Shown one piece after another: positions 1 to 8,336 of a stretch of DNA of 64,000 nt (its first letter is position 1; each line of letters opens with the position of its first letter). The DNA is taken from assembly GCF_015557635.1 (NCBI RefSeq), contig NZ_JADNOP010000005.1, positions 141,038 to 205,037 on the forward strand, read 5' to 3'. The translations under genes and the position numbers were made by a program. Below the pieces are notes generated by a model that was given only the letters and a program-made list of their open reading frames with translations, had not been told where the DNA came from and searched no databases. This DNA is from Fusicatenibacter saccharivorans. Lineage in GTDB: Bacteria > Bacillota > Clostridia > Lachnospirales > Lachnospiraceae.

Positions 1-569
1 CACCGGGCGGAAAGAGCCTCCATGCAGCAGATAAAATGAGAAATCAGGGATGCGTGGAAGCGCGTGATCTCACCGAATACAAGGTCGATCTGATCCGGGA
101 AAATGTGCAGAGAGCAGGTGTTTCCTGCGTCGTGCCGAAGGTAAAAGATGCGGAACAGCTCGATGCGGAATGGATCGGAAAAGCGGACGTTGTGATTGCG
201 GACCTGCCGTGCACCGGATACGGCGTCATCGGCAGAAAGCCGGATATCAAATATTACGCTTCAAAAGAAAAAGAAGAGGAGCTGGTACGGATTCAGCGGG
301 CAATCCTTGCAAATGCCGCATCGTACGTAAAGCCGGGCGGCACACTGCTGTACAGCACATGTACCGTCAACAGAAAAGAAAACGGCGAGAATGCCGCATG
401 GTTTCTGGAACAGTTCCCGTTTGAAGCAGTCAGTCTGGATGAACTGCTGCCGGATGAGCTGAAAAGCGGAGAAACGGCCAAAGGACAGTTGCAGCTGATC
501 CCGGGGGTACACAAGACAGACGGATTTTTCCTTGCAAAATTCCGGAAAACAGAGGAAGGACGGGCGTAA
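1..569 (+). CDS. rsmB: 16S rRNA (cytosine-C5) methyltransferase, C-terminal part
   Basis: This is the 3' part of an RsmB-type enzyme that methylates C967 of 16S rRNA using S-adenosylmethionine. The frame is open from base 3, so the gene begins outside the window. The visible part starts with the SAM-binding PGGKS motif, then has DLPCTGYG (conserved Cys) and YSTCTVNRKEN with the catalytic Cys. The N-terminal NusB-like domain is not in the window. The stop lies 3 bp before rlmN. The order rsmB-rlmN-phosphatase-kinase-rsgA-rpe-thiN is a familiar Firmicutes arrangement and supports the call. Confidence 0.93.
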   Translation, partial: PGGKSLHAADKMRNQGCVEARDLTEYKVDLIRENVQRAGVSCVVPKVKDAEQLDAEWIGKADVVIADLPCTGYGVIGRKPDIKYYASKEKEEELVRIQRAILANAASYVKPGGTLLYSTCTVNRKENGENAAWFLEQFPFEAVSLDELLPDELKSGETAKGQLQLIPGVHKTDGFFLAKFRKTEEGRA

Positions 570-572
570 CAG

Positions 573-1613
573 ATGGATATTAAATCAATGACCTTAGACG
601 AATTAAAGGACGCCTGCCAGCAGATGGGAGAAAAGCCGTTCCGTGCCAAACAGTTATACGACTGGATGCATCATCGTCTGGCGGGCAGCTACGATGAGAT
701 GACGAATCTCTCGCTTGCCTTCCGGGAAAAATTAAAGGAACAGTATCCGCTTACCTGTCTCGAAAAAGTGCAGGTGCAGGAGTCCAAAATCGACGGAACG
801 AGAAAATACCTGTTCCGCCTTAGCGACGGCAACGTGATCGAGAGCGTCTGGATGAAGTACCACCACGGAAATTCCGTCTGCATCTCATCCCAGGTCGGCT
901 GCCGGATGGGCTGCCGCTTCTGCGCGTCCACAATCGGCGGACTCGTGCGGTGCCTGACTCCGTCGGAGATGCTCGACCAGATTTACCGGATTTGGGAGGA
1001 CACCGGGGAGCGGGTCTCCAATCTGGTTGTCATGGGAACGGGTGAGCCGATGGACAACTACGACAATCTGGTGCGCTTCGTGCGGCTGCTTTCGAGCCAG
1101 GAAGGACTCAACATCAGCCAGAGAAACATCACCGTTTCCACCTGCGGAATCGTGCCGAATATGTACAAATTGGCAGATGAGGGACTCCAGATCACCCTGG
1201 CACTTTCCCTTCATGCGCCGAACGATGAAAAGCGCCGCGAGCTGATGCCGATTGCCAATAAATATTCCATTGATGAAATTCTCGATGCATGCCGCAATTA
1301 CTTTGCAAAAACAGGCCGTCGGATTACATTTGAGTACTCTCTCGTTGGCGGGAAAAATGACAGCGAAGCCGATGCAAAAGAGCTTTCCGCGCGGATTTCG
1401 GATATCAACTGTCATGTAAATCTGATCCCGGTCAACCCGATCAAAGAGCGCGATTACGTGAAATCAACGAAAAAAGTCGTAGAGAATTTCAAAAATAAAC
1501 TTGAAAAATACGGAATTAATGTTACTATTAGAAGGGAAATGGGCGCCGATATTGACGGAGCCTGTGGACAGTTAAGAAAAAGTTTTATCGATAAATCAAA
1601 CGAACAGCCGTAA
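573..1613 (+). CDS. rlmN: 23S rRNA/tRNA (adenine-C2) methyltransferase
   Basis: A radical-SAM enzyme that methylates A2503 of 23S rRNA and A37 of some tRNAs. The 346 residues match the family length. The CX3CX2C iron-sulfur motif is at Cys110, Cys114 and Cys117 (CRMGCRFCAS). The GTGEP SAM-binding motif follows, and the methyl-carrying Cys is at about 331 in DIDGACGQL. It starts 3 bp after rsmB with a GGAAGGA-type ribosome site inside the end of rsmB, so the two are probably cotranscribed. A Cfr-type resistance enzyme is less likely because the gene sits in the usual rlmN housekeeping context. Confidence 0.96.
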   Translation: MDIKSMTLDELKDACQQMGEKPFRAKQLYDWMHHRLAGSYDEMTNLSLAFREKLKEQYPLTCLEKVQVQESKIDGTRKYLFRLSDGNVIESVWMKYHHGNSVCISSQVGCRMGCRFCASTIGGLVRCLTPSEMLDQIYRIWEDTGERVSNLVVMGTGEPMDNYDNLVRFVRLLSSQEGLNISQRNITVSTCGIVPNMYKLADEGLQITLALSLHAPNDEKRRELMPIANKYSIDEILDACRNYFAKTGRRITFEYSLVGGKNDSEADAKELSARISDINCHVNLIPVNPIKERDYVKSTKKVVENFKNKLEKYGINVTIRREMGADIDGACGQLRKSFIDKSNEQP

Positions 1614-1643
1614 AAAGCGGCTGTCAATACAGGAGAAAAAAGC

Positions 1644-2387
1644 ATGAAGGTATTTTCTGCAACCGATATCGGACAGAAACGGACGATGAACCAGGATTTT
1701 GTGTTTGCCTCCGCCTCTCCGGTCGGAAACCTTCCGAACCTCTTTGTCGTTGCAGACGGCATGGGAGGCCATAACGCGGGCGATTTTGCTTCGCGTTACG
1801 GTGTTTCTGTACTGGTGGAATCTGTAAAAAGGGATACGAATTTCAACCCGGTGCGGATTATTCGGCATGGAATTGAAGCAGCAAACAGCCAGATTTTTGA
1901 GCAGGCAAAACGAGATATATCCATGGAAGGCATGGGTACGACGATGGTAGTAGCTACGGTTGTCGGCAACTATGCCTACGTTGCAAACGTAGGAGACAGC
2001 AGGCTGTATCTGGCAGCAGATGGCACGTTTGACCAGGTGACGCAGGACCATTCCCTGATTGCAGAGATGGTGCGCCTTGGAGAACTCACTCCCGAGCAGG
2101 CGCGGAATCACCCGGACAAAAACATTATTACCAGAGCAGTAGGCACACAGGATACCGTAAAGATTGATTTCTTTGACATTCAGCTTGAAGAGGGCAATCA
2201 ATTGGTGATGTGCTCGGACGGCCTTTCCAACATGGTAACGGATGAGGAGATTTTCGAACTCATCTGCCGAGAAGACGGTGAGGACAAGGCGAAACGTTTA
2301 ATTGATAAAGCAAATGCAAATGGCGGCAGAGACAATATCGCAGTCATTGTCGTTGAACCATTTACAAACGAGGTGAAAGAATGTTAA
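1644..2387 (+). CDS. stp: PP2C-family Ser/Thr protein phosphatase (Stp/PrpC)
   Basis: A metal-dependent phosphatase that reverses phosphorylation by the neighbouring kinase. At 247 residues it has the usual length for the soluble bacterial PP2C family. Metal-binding acidic residues are visible in the N-terminal DIGQKRTMNQD motif, in VADGMGGHNAGD (Asp38), in the MCSDGLSN block and in the C-terminal GGRDNIAV block. There is no membrane segment. Its end overlaps the start of the kinase gene by 7 bp, which indicates translational coupling; the pair is known to act on cell-wall and division proteins in other Firmicutes. Confidence 0.95.
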   Translation: MKVFSATDIGQKRTMNQDFVFASASPVGNLPNLFVVADGMGGHNAGDFASRYGVSVLVESVKRDTNFNPVRIIRHGIEAANSQIFEQAKRDISMEGMGTTMVVATVVGNYAYVANVGDSRLYLAADGTFDQVTQDHSLIAEMVRLGELTPEQARNHPDKNIITRAVGTQDTVKIDFFDIQLEEGNQLVMCSDGLSNMVTDEEIFELICREDGEDKAKRLIDKANANGGRDNIAVIVVEPFTNEVKEC

Positions 2388-4648
2388 AAGAGGGCGTTAT
2401 TTTAGGAGAACGATATGAGATCATAAGCCGGATCGGTTCCGGCGGTATGGCTGATGTCTACAAAGCAAAAGACCACAAGCTGAACCGCATGGTGGCCGTC
2501 AAGGTTTTAAAACCGGAATTCCGGGAGGATAAAACCTTTATCCGCAAGTTCCGCACGGAGGCACAGGCCGCAGCAGGACTGTCCCATCCGAATATTGTAA
2601 ACGTGTACGATGTCGGGGAGGACCGCGGCGTTTACTATATCGTCATGGAGCTTGTCGAGGGAATTACTCTGAAGGATTACATTGACCGCAAAGGGAAACT
2701 GAGCGTAAAAGAGGCAACCAGCATCGCCATTCAGGTTTCCCTTGGTCTTGAAGCAGCACACAACCGCAATATTGTACACCGCGATGTCAAACCGCAGAAC
2801 ATCATCATTTCCACAGACGGAAAAGTAAAACTTTCCGACTTTGGTATTGCAAAGGCAACTTCTTCCAATACGATCAGTTCGAACGTTATGGGAAGCGTAC
2901 ATTACAGCTCTCCGGAGCAGGTGCGCGGCGGATATTCGGACTATAAGAGTGATATCTATTCCCTTGGCATCACCATGTACGAGATGGTAACCGGAAGAGT
3001 GCCGTTTGACGGCGATACCACCGTTGCCATCGCAATCAAGCATCTGCAGGAGGAGATTGAATCTCCATCCAAATATACCCCGAACCTTCCGTTCGCACTG
3101 GAGCAGATCATCTTAAAATGTACCCAGAAGAGCCCGGACCGCCGTTACAATAACATGGCGGAGCTGATCGACGACTTGAAGCATTCGCTGATGGAGCCGC
3201 AGGGCAATTTCGTAAAAGTAACTCCGTTAAGTTCTCACGCCGAGACTGTTATGGTATCCGCAGAGGAGTTAAGCCAGATCCGTTCCGGCGCAGCAGCAAA
3301 GGCAAATGCGCAGACGGCAGAGGAGCCGGCCCGCAAGCGCTACAGCAAGATCGAGGATGAGGAAGAGGACGAAGATTACAGCTACGAGGACGAAGAAGAC
3401 GAGGATGAGGACGAAGAAGAGGATGACCGCGATTCCTACGATGAGGATGACGACGATTCCTACTACGACGATGACGACGACGATGACAAAGCCGGAAACA
3501 AACTCGAAAAGATCATCACAATCGGCGGTTTTGCGATTGCAGCCATCATCATCTGCATGCTGATCTACTTTATTGCACAGGCAGCCGGCATTGTCGGCGG
3601 AAAAGGACCGACCGCAGCTTCTTCCAGTTCCGCATCATCTTCGAGCAGCACGGAAGTTGTTTCTTCCAGCAGCAAAGAAGAGGAAAAAGTAACCGTTCCG
3701 GATCTGACCAATAAAACCGAGGCAGATGCCGTCGATCTGGCAAACAGCCTGAACCTTGGTGTGGTCAACGGCGGAACCGAGGCATCGGATGTCATTGAGG
3801 CAGGAAAGATCTGCCACCAGGATCTGACACCGGGAACGAAAGTCGATAAAAATGCAACGATTACGTATTATGTAAGCTCTGGAAAAGAAACCGTAACCAT
3901 TCCGACCGGCATTGTTGGAACACAGAAAGACGCTGCAAGTGCTGCACTGACTCAGCTGGGACTGCAGGTTTCCACAACAGAGGATTTCAGCGATACCGTT
4001 GCAGAAGGCTTGGTTATTTCCGTTGACCCGTCAGAGGGAAGTCAGGTTGCGCCGGAATCTACCGTTACGCTGGTGATCAGCAAGGGATCCAAGGACGCGG
4101 AAGAAATTGCAATCCGTGATGTAATCGGCCTGGATGAGGAGACAGCAAAATCAATCCTGAGCGATTTCAATATTATTGTAAAAACAGGAACCAGCAGCAA
4201 GGTGGCCGAGGGTGAAGTCATGGAGGTTGACCCGGCAATCGGAACCAAAGTGAAGAAAGGTTCGGACGTTACGATTTATGTCAACAGCCCAAGTGCACAG
4301 CCAACAACGCCGGATGAGAATACACCGACCCCGACACCGGCCGAGCCGGGCGCAAATACCGCTACGGATGTTACCTGGTCCTGCAGCCAGACCTTAAGTG
4401 CGCCGGATCAGTATCAGGGTGGTATTGCAAAAATTGAGCTGATCCAGGATGATGGAAACGGAAACGAGACCTCCATCACCATCATGGATGGACAGGCCAT
4501 TACGAGCTGGCCGTATTCTGTCAACACCAACTGGAGTGCTTCATCGTCTGCTTCTTCTACCGGAAGAATCGTCTTCTATGAGATGGATTCGAGCGGAAGT
4601 TATCAGGCAATTGCACAGTACCCATCGGTTCCGTTGAGTGAAGGGTGA
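2381..4648 (+). CDS. prkC: PASTA-domain Ser/Thr kinase (PrkC/Stk1)
   Basis: A membrane kinase that senses muropeptides or lipid II and phosphorylates division, wall and translation targets. Residues 1-275 form the kinase: glycine loop IGSGGMADVY, Lys41, HRD with Asp135, DFG with Asp153. A striking acidic stretch (about 325-372, mostly Asp and Glu) precedes the membrane segment near 381-403. Outside are a Ser-rich stalk, three PASTA repeats (about 437-640), a Thr/Pro linker and a C-terminal domain of about 90 residues with no clear family. Three PASTA repeats are normal; the acidic stretch and the extra tail are less so. It overlaps stp upstream and lies 2 bp from the rsgA start. Confidence 0.95.
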   Translation: MLKEGVILGERYEIISRIGSGGMADVYKAKDHKLNRMVAVKVLKPEFREDKTFIRKFRTEAQAAAGLSHPNIVNVYDVGEDRGVYYIVMELVEGITLKDYIDRKGKLSVKEATSIAIQVSLGLEAAHNRNIVHRDVKPQNIIISTDGKVKLSDFGIAKATSSNTISSNVMGSVHYSSPEQVRGGYSDYKSDIYSLGITMYEMVTGRVPFDGDTTVAIAIKHLQEEIESPSKYTPNLPFALEQIILKCTQKSPDRRYNNMAELIDDLKHSLMEPQGNFVKVTPLSSHAETVMVSAEELSQIRSGAAAKANAQTAEEPARKRYSKIEDEEEDEDYSYEDEEDEDEDEEEDDRDSYDEDDDDSYYDDDDDDDKAGNKLEKIITIGGFAIAAIIICMLIYFIAQAAGIVGGKGPTAASSSSASSSSSTEVVSSSSKEEEKVTVPDLTNKTEADAVDLANSLNLGVVNGGTEASDVIEAGKICHQDLTPGTKVDKNATITYYVSSGKETVTIPTGIVGTQKDAASAALTQLGLQVSTTEDFSDTVAEGLVISVDPSEGSQVAPESTVTLVISKGSKDAEEIAIRDVIGLDEETAKSILSDFNIIVKTGTSSKVAEGEVMEVDPAIGTKVKKGSDVTIYVNSPSAQPTTPDENTPTPTPAEPGANTATDVTWSCSQTLSAPDQYQGGIAKIELIQDDGNGNETSITIMDGQAITSWPYSVNTNWSASSSASSTGRIVFYEMDSSGSYQAIAQYPSVPLSEG

Positions 4649-4650
4649 GT

Positions 4651-5535
4651 ATGACAGGAAAGATTATGAAAGGAATTGCCGGATTCTACTACGTAGACGT
4701 AGAAGAATCCGGCATTTATGAGTGCAAAGCAAAAGGAATTTTCCGAAAGGAAGGCCAGAAACCGCTCGTCGGAGATCTTGTGGAAATCGAGATTCTGGAT
4801 GAAGCGGAAAAAACAGGAAATATGACCCGGATTCTGCCGCGAAAAAATGAACTGATCCGTCCGGCAGTGGCCAATATCGATCAGGCGCTTGTGATTTTTG
4901 CGCTGGAAAATCCGACCCCGAACCTGACGCTTCTGGACCGTTTTCTTGTGATGATGGAACAGCAGAACGTTCCGACGGCAATCTGTTTCAATAAAAGAGA
5001 TCTTGCGGGGGAAGATTACACAGACCATCTGCGAAGCGTCTATGAGAACTGCGGTTACCGTGTCTTTACGGTGAGTGCAGCGAAAGAGCAGGGCATGCAG
5101 GAAGTGGAAGCATACCTGAAAGGGAAAACAACGGTGGTAGCCGGTCCGTCCGGCGTCGGAAAATCTTCGATCACAAACCGGATGCAGAAAGAAATTCAGA
5201 TGGAGACCGGAGAGATCAGCAAAAAGCTGAAAAAAGGAAAACACACGACGCGCCATTCCCAGATGATCCCGATCGACCATGAGACGTATCTGTGCGATAC
5301 GCCGGGGTTCAGCTCGCTTTATACAACCGATATGGAAAAAGAGGAGCTGAAAAACTTTTTCCCGGAATTTCATCCGTACGAAGGAAAATGCCGTTTCCTC
5401 GGCTGCATCCACGGAAAAGAGCCGGGCTGTGCCGTCAAAGAGGCACTGGAACAGGGAAATATCAGCAAAGAAAGATTTGAAAACTATACCATGTTCTATG
5501 AAGAACTGAAAGAACAGGAAAAGAGGAGATACTAG
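4651..5535 (+). CDS. rsgA: Ribosome small-subunit-dependent GTPase A
   Basis: A circularly permuted GTPase that checks late 30S maturation. The permuted motif order is plain: G4 (NKRDL) precedes the P-loop GPSGVGKSS and G3 DTPGF. The N-terminal OB fold starts GKIMKGIAGFYYV and the C-terminal zinc site is in CRFLGCIHGKEPGC. The length is 294 residues from the ATG at 4651. A GTG at 4645 is in frame but would overlap the kinase stop; the ATG product aligns better with known N-termini. The stop is 1 bp before rpe, so translation is probably coupled. Confidence 0.95.
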   Translation: MTGKIMKGIAGFYYVDVEESGIYECKAKGIFRKEGQKPLVGDLVEIEILDEAEKTGNMTRILPRKNELIRPAVANIDQALVIFALENPTPNLTLLDRFLVMMEQQNVPTAICFNKRDLAGEDYTDHLRSVYENCGYRVFTVSAAKEQGMQEVEAYLKGKTTVVAGPSGVGKSSITNRMQKEIQMETGEISKKLKKGKHTTRHSQMIPIDHETYLCDTPGFSSLYTTDMEKEELKNFFPEFHPYEGKCRFLGCIHGKEPGCAVKEALEQGNISKERFENYTMFYEELKEQEKRRY

Positions 5536-5536
5536 C

Positions 5537-6220
5537 ATGAGCCGAGTATATCAGTTGGCACCTTCTATTTTATCCGCAGACTTCAACCGTCTCGGAGAAC
5601 AGATCCAAAGGGTAGAGAAAGCAGAGTGCCGGTGGCTTCATATCGATATTATGGATGGAATGTTTGTACCATCCATTTCGTTTGGAATGCCGGTGGTAAA
5701 GTCGATCCGAAAAGAAAGCAGTCTGTATTTTGATGTTCATATGATGGTAAAGGACCCGGAGCGGTACGTAGAAGAATTTCAAAGCTGCGGGGCGGATATG
5801 ATCACGGTTCACGCGGAGGCATGCCGCGATCTGGCAGAAACCGTGAAAAAGATTCATGAAACAGGCGCAGATGCCGGAGTTGCCGTAAATCCGGATACGC
5901 CGCTTTCTGCGGTTACGGACGTGATGGATCAGGTAGAAATGATTCTGATTATGAGCGTTTATCCTGGCTTCGGCGGCCAGAAGTATATCCCGGAGTCGAC
6001 GGAGAGAATCCGTACGCTCCGCAGAATGCTGGATGAAAAGGGACTGGAGCATGTGCACATTCAGGTCGATGGCGGCATCAACCGCGCGACCATCGATGAA
6101 GTCCTTGCGGCAGGTGCCAACATCATCGTGGCAGGCTCTGCTGTATTTGGCAGCAACATCGAGCAGAACGTGCGCGAGCTGCAGGAAAAAATTTCTTCAT
6201 ACAGCAAAAAGGCAGAATAA
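5537..6220 (+). CDS. rpe: Ribulose-phosphate 3-epimerase
   Basis: It interconverts ribulose-5-phosphate and xylulose-5-phosphate in the pentose phosphate pathway, in the cytoplasm. The 227-residue TIM barrel begins LAPSILSADFNRLGEQI and has the metal ligands in HIDIMDG and DVHMMV. MSVYPGFGGQ, VDGGIN and AGSAVFG are typical phosphate-binding loops. The ATG lies 1 bp after the rsgA stop, with the ribosome site AAGAGGAG inside rsgA. It shares the operon with thiN downstream. Confidence 0.97.
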   Translation: MSRVYQLAPSILSADFNRLGEQIQRVEKAECRWLHIDIMDGMFVPSISFGMPVVKSIRKESSLYFDVHMMVKDPERYVEEFQSCGADMITVHAEACRDLAETVKKIHETGADAGVAVNPDTPLSAVTDVMDQVEMILIMSVYPGFGGQKYIPESTERIRTLRRMLDEKGLEHVHIQVDGGINRATIDEVLAAGANIIVAGSAVFGSNIEQNVRELQEKISSYSKKAE

Positions 6221-6254
6221 GATACAAAAAGACAGAAAAAAGAGGCAGGGAAAC

Positions 6255-6908
6255 GTGAGAACATGTATTATTTCGGGAGGGATGATCGAACCGGATTTTG
6301 CCTTCCCATATCTTCAGAAACAGCAGTTTGATATTATCCTGGCAGCAGACCGGGGACTGGAGTTCTGCTACCATTACCAGATTATGCCGACGTATATTCT
6401 GGGAGATTTTGACAGTTTATCTCCGGAGATTTTAAATTATTACAAGGAGAACCATGTCGCACCGATCCGGGAATTTAATCCCATGAAGGACAATACGGAC
6501 ACGGACATCGCATTTCAGCAGGCGATTGTTCTGGGAAGCAGTGAAATCACGATCCTCGGAGCAACAGGGGGAAGACTCGACCATTTCTTAAGTATTGTGC
6601 AGAACCTGAAAACGGCATGGGAGAAGAAAATTCCGGCTTACATCGTGGACAGCCGCAATCTGATTACGATTCCGGTGGAAACTTCGTTTGAAATCCGGAA
6701 AGAAGAGCAGTTCGGAAAGTACGTTTCGTTCTTCCCGCTGGAAAAGGAAGTCGCATCCATCACCCTGGAGGGCTTCGCCTACCCGCTCGACCATCACTAT
6801 CTGCCGAATACTTCGGGTGGTCTGTGCGTGAGCAATGAGATCGTCGAGGAGACCGCGCATGTATCGTACGAGGGCGGCATTCTTCTGATGGTACAGTCAA
6901 GAGATTAA
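6255..6908 (+). CDS. thiN: Thiamine pyrophosphokinase
   Basis: It transfers pyrophosphate from ATP to thiamine, giving the cofactor ThDP. The chosen GTG start gives 217 residues beginning VRTCIISGGMIEP, which fits the family length; a longer reading back into rpe would be an artefact. Conserved blocks are AADRGLEFCYHYQIMP, LGDFDSLSPE, PMKDNTDTDIAF and ATGGRLDHFLS. A purine-rich ribosome site (AGGCAGGG) precedes the GTG. It salvages thiamine, complementing the thiM-thiE-thiD-thiC cluster on the other strand near 42.6-46.3 kb. The operon ends at the hairpin at 6922-6966. Confidence 0.93.
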   Translation: MRTCIISGGMIEPDFAFPYLQKQQFDIILAADRGLEFCYHYQIMPTYILGDFDSLSPEILNYYKENHVAPIREFNPMKDNTDTDIAFQQAIVLGSSEITILGATGGRLDHFLSIVQNLKTAWEKKIPAYIVDSRNLITIPVETSFEIRKEEQFGKYVSFFPLEKEVASITLEGFAYPLDHHYLPNTSGGLCVSNEIVEETAHVSYEGGILLMVQSRD

Positions 6909-6913
6909 AATCC

Positions 6914-6966
6914 ATTGAAATCAAAGAGCCCGTGTGCTATAATTTATAGTTGCATTGGGCTCTTTT
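6914..6966 (+). promoter_or_regulatory. ychF promoter overlapping the thiN terminator
   Basis: TTGAAA at 6914-6919 and TATAAT at 6937-6942 are separated by 17 bp, and the -10 is extended by TGC. The same bases contain an intrinsic terminator: AAAGAGCCC (6922-6930) pairs with GGGCTCTTT (6956-6964) and runs into a T tract. The -10 therefore lies in the loop of the upstream operon's terminator. The promoter lies about 90 bp ahead of ychF. Confidence 0.8.
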
Positions 6967-7032
6967 TGTGCATAAAAAGAACCCGAACAGAAAAAGAAGC
7001 GAAAAATAAAAACAAAGGAGATATAGATTACT

Positions 7033-8130
7033 ATGAAATTAGGTATCGTGGGCCTTCCGAACGTCGGAAAAAGTACACTTTTCAATTCCCTGACCAAAGC
7101 AGGAGCAGAGAGCGCAAACTATCCGTTCTGTACCATTGACCCGAATGTCGGCATCGTGCCGGTTCCGGACAAGCGTCTGCAGCAGCTCGGAGATTTCTAT
7201 CAGTCCAAGAAAGTAACACCGGCTGTCATCGAGTTCGTTGACATCGCAGGTCTTGTAAAAGGTGCATCCAAAGGAGAGGGACTTGGAAACCAGTTCCTTG
7301 CCAATATCCGTGAGGTAGACGCTATCGTTCACGTTGTCAGATGCTTCGAGGATCCGAACGTTATCCACGTAGACGGCAGCATTGATCCGCTCCGTGATAT
7401 CGAGACCATCGACCTTGAGCTGATCTTCGCCGACCTTGAGGTACTCGAGCGCCGTATTTCCAAGACTGCAAAATCTGCAAGAATGGACAAAGAGGCAGCA
7501 AAAGAGCTCGAATTCCAGGAGCGTCTGAAAAAACTGCTCGAGGACGGAAAAGATGCCATCCTGATGGAGCTGCAGAACGAGGACGAGGAGAAATGGATCG
7601 CAGAGTACAACCTGCTGACCAGCAAACCGGTCATCTACGCAGCAAACGTAGCAGAGGATGATCTCGCTGACGATGGCGCAAACAACTCCTATGTACAGTC
7701 CGTCCGCGAATATGCAAAAGAGCACAACAGCGAAGTATTCGTCATCTGCGCCGAGATCGAGGCAGAAATCTCCGAACTCGAAGAGGATGAGAAAAAAATG
7801 TTCCTCGAGGATCTTGGTCTTACCGAGTCCGGCTTGGAAAAACTGATCGCAGCAAGCTACCGTCTGCTCGGCCTCATGAGCTTCCTTACAGCAGGAGAGG
7901 ATGAGACCCGTGCATGGACCATCAAAGTCGGAACAAAAGCACCGCAGGCAGCCGGAAAAATCCACACCGATTTCGAGCGCGGATTCATCAAAGCCGAGGT
8001 TGTCAATTATCAGGATCTGCTCGACTGCGGTTCCTACGCAGGAGCAAGAGAGAAAGGCCTTGTGCGTATGGAAGGAAAAGATTACATTGTCCGCGACGGC
8101 GATGTCATCCTGTTCCGTTTCAACGTTTAA
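7033..8130 (+). CDS. ychF: Redox-regulated ribosome-associated ATPase YchF (Obg-like)
   Basis: A TRAFAC-class P-loop protein of the Obg family that prefers ATP and binds ribosomes; it is linked to stress responses. The 365 residues are the usual length. The P-loop is GLPNVGKST near residue 7, G3 is [10 protein letters not shown], and the G4 position reads YAANVAED instead of NKxD, which is the family hallmark for ATP use. The C-terminal TGS domain ends [28 protein letters not shown]. The ribosome site is AAAGGAG. The stop codon is immediately followed by the 24-bp repeat shared with thiC. Confidence 0.97.
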   Translation: MKLGIVGLPNVGKSTLFNSLTKAGAESANYPFCTIDPNVGIVPVPDKRLQQLGDFYQSKKVTPAVIEFVDIAGLVKGASKGEGLGNQFLANIREVDAIVHVVRCFEDPNVIHVDGSIDPLRDIETIDLELIFADLEVLERRISKTAKSARMDKEAAKELEFQERLKKLLEDGKDAILMELQNEDEEKWIAEYNLLTSKPVIYAANVAEDDLADDGANNSYVQSVREYAKEHNSEVFVICAEIEAEISELEEDEKKMFLEDLGLTESGLEKLIAASYRLLGLMSFLTAGEDETRAWTIKVGTKAPQAAGKIHTDFERGFIKAEVVNYQDLLDCGSYAGAREKGLVRMEGKDYIVRDGDVILFRFNV

Positions 8131-8149
8131 CACCAGTAGACAAGAAGTC
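8126..8149 (+). repeat. 24-bp repeat copy A, at the ychF stop codon
   Basis: The sequence begins TTTAACACC and continues AGTAGACAAGAAGTC. It matches 42572-42595 on the opposite strand at 23 of 24 positions. In both cases the first bases include the TAA stop of a housekeeping gene (ychF here, thiC there). TTTAAC is the known left-end target of the transposon IS605, and what follows here resembles an IS200/IS605 end. The interpretation as an insertion relic is an inference. Confidence 0.6.
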
Positions 8150-8172
8150 CCCCGCTTCTAAAGCGGTGGGAT
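8148..8172 (+). other. Hairpin resembling an IS200/IS605 right end
   Basis: The segment CCCCGCTT-CTA-AAGCGGTGGG forms a short, GC-rich stem-loop preceded by GAAGTCC and followed by ATGAATT. Transposons of the IS200/IS605 family and their TnpB guide RNAs commonly end in a hairpin of this form. No tnpA or tnpB coding sequence is present, so at most this is a solo end or a miniature derivative. It could instead simply be a weak terminator for ychF, but it lacks a T tract. Confidence 0.4.
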
Positions 8173-8217
8173 GAATTGTTAAAAGAAACATAACGGCAGT
8201 GGCGGGCGGAGAGAAAT

Positions 8218-8297
8218 CGGTATCCTCCACTGACATGAGGCAGGTCACAGTCGAACTATTTTCGACATGTCAGACTCCGTGAAAATACCGACTGTGA
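8218..8297 (+). other. Structured intergenic region of unknown role upstream of lgt
   Basis: Three sets of complementary segments lie within 80 bp: CGGTAT (8218-8223) with ATACCG (8285-8290), CTGACATG (8230-8237) with CATGTCAG (8266-8273), and TCACAGTCG (8245-8253) with CGACTGTGA (8289-8297). The second and third sets interleave, so they can only coexist as a pseudoknot or as alternative folds. No riboswitch class was recognised. It ends 39 bp before the lgt start. It may be part of the mobile relic just upstream or a leader RNA. Confidence 0.4.
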
Positions 8298-8336
8298 GTT
8301 GAAACAATGAACTGAAAATCAGAGAGAATAAAATCT

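Noticed and set aside
7039..8133. Minus-strand open frame covering all of ychF
   Set aside because: Complementary to a universally conserved gene; biased toward Cys, Leu and Phe and without motifs.
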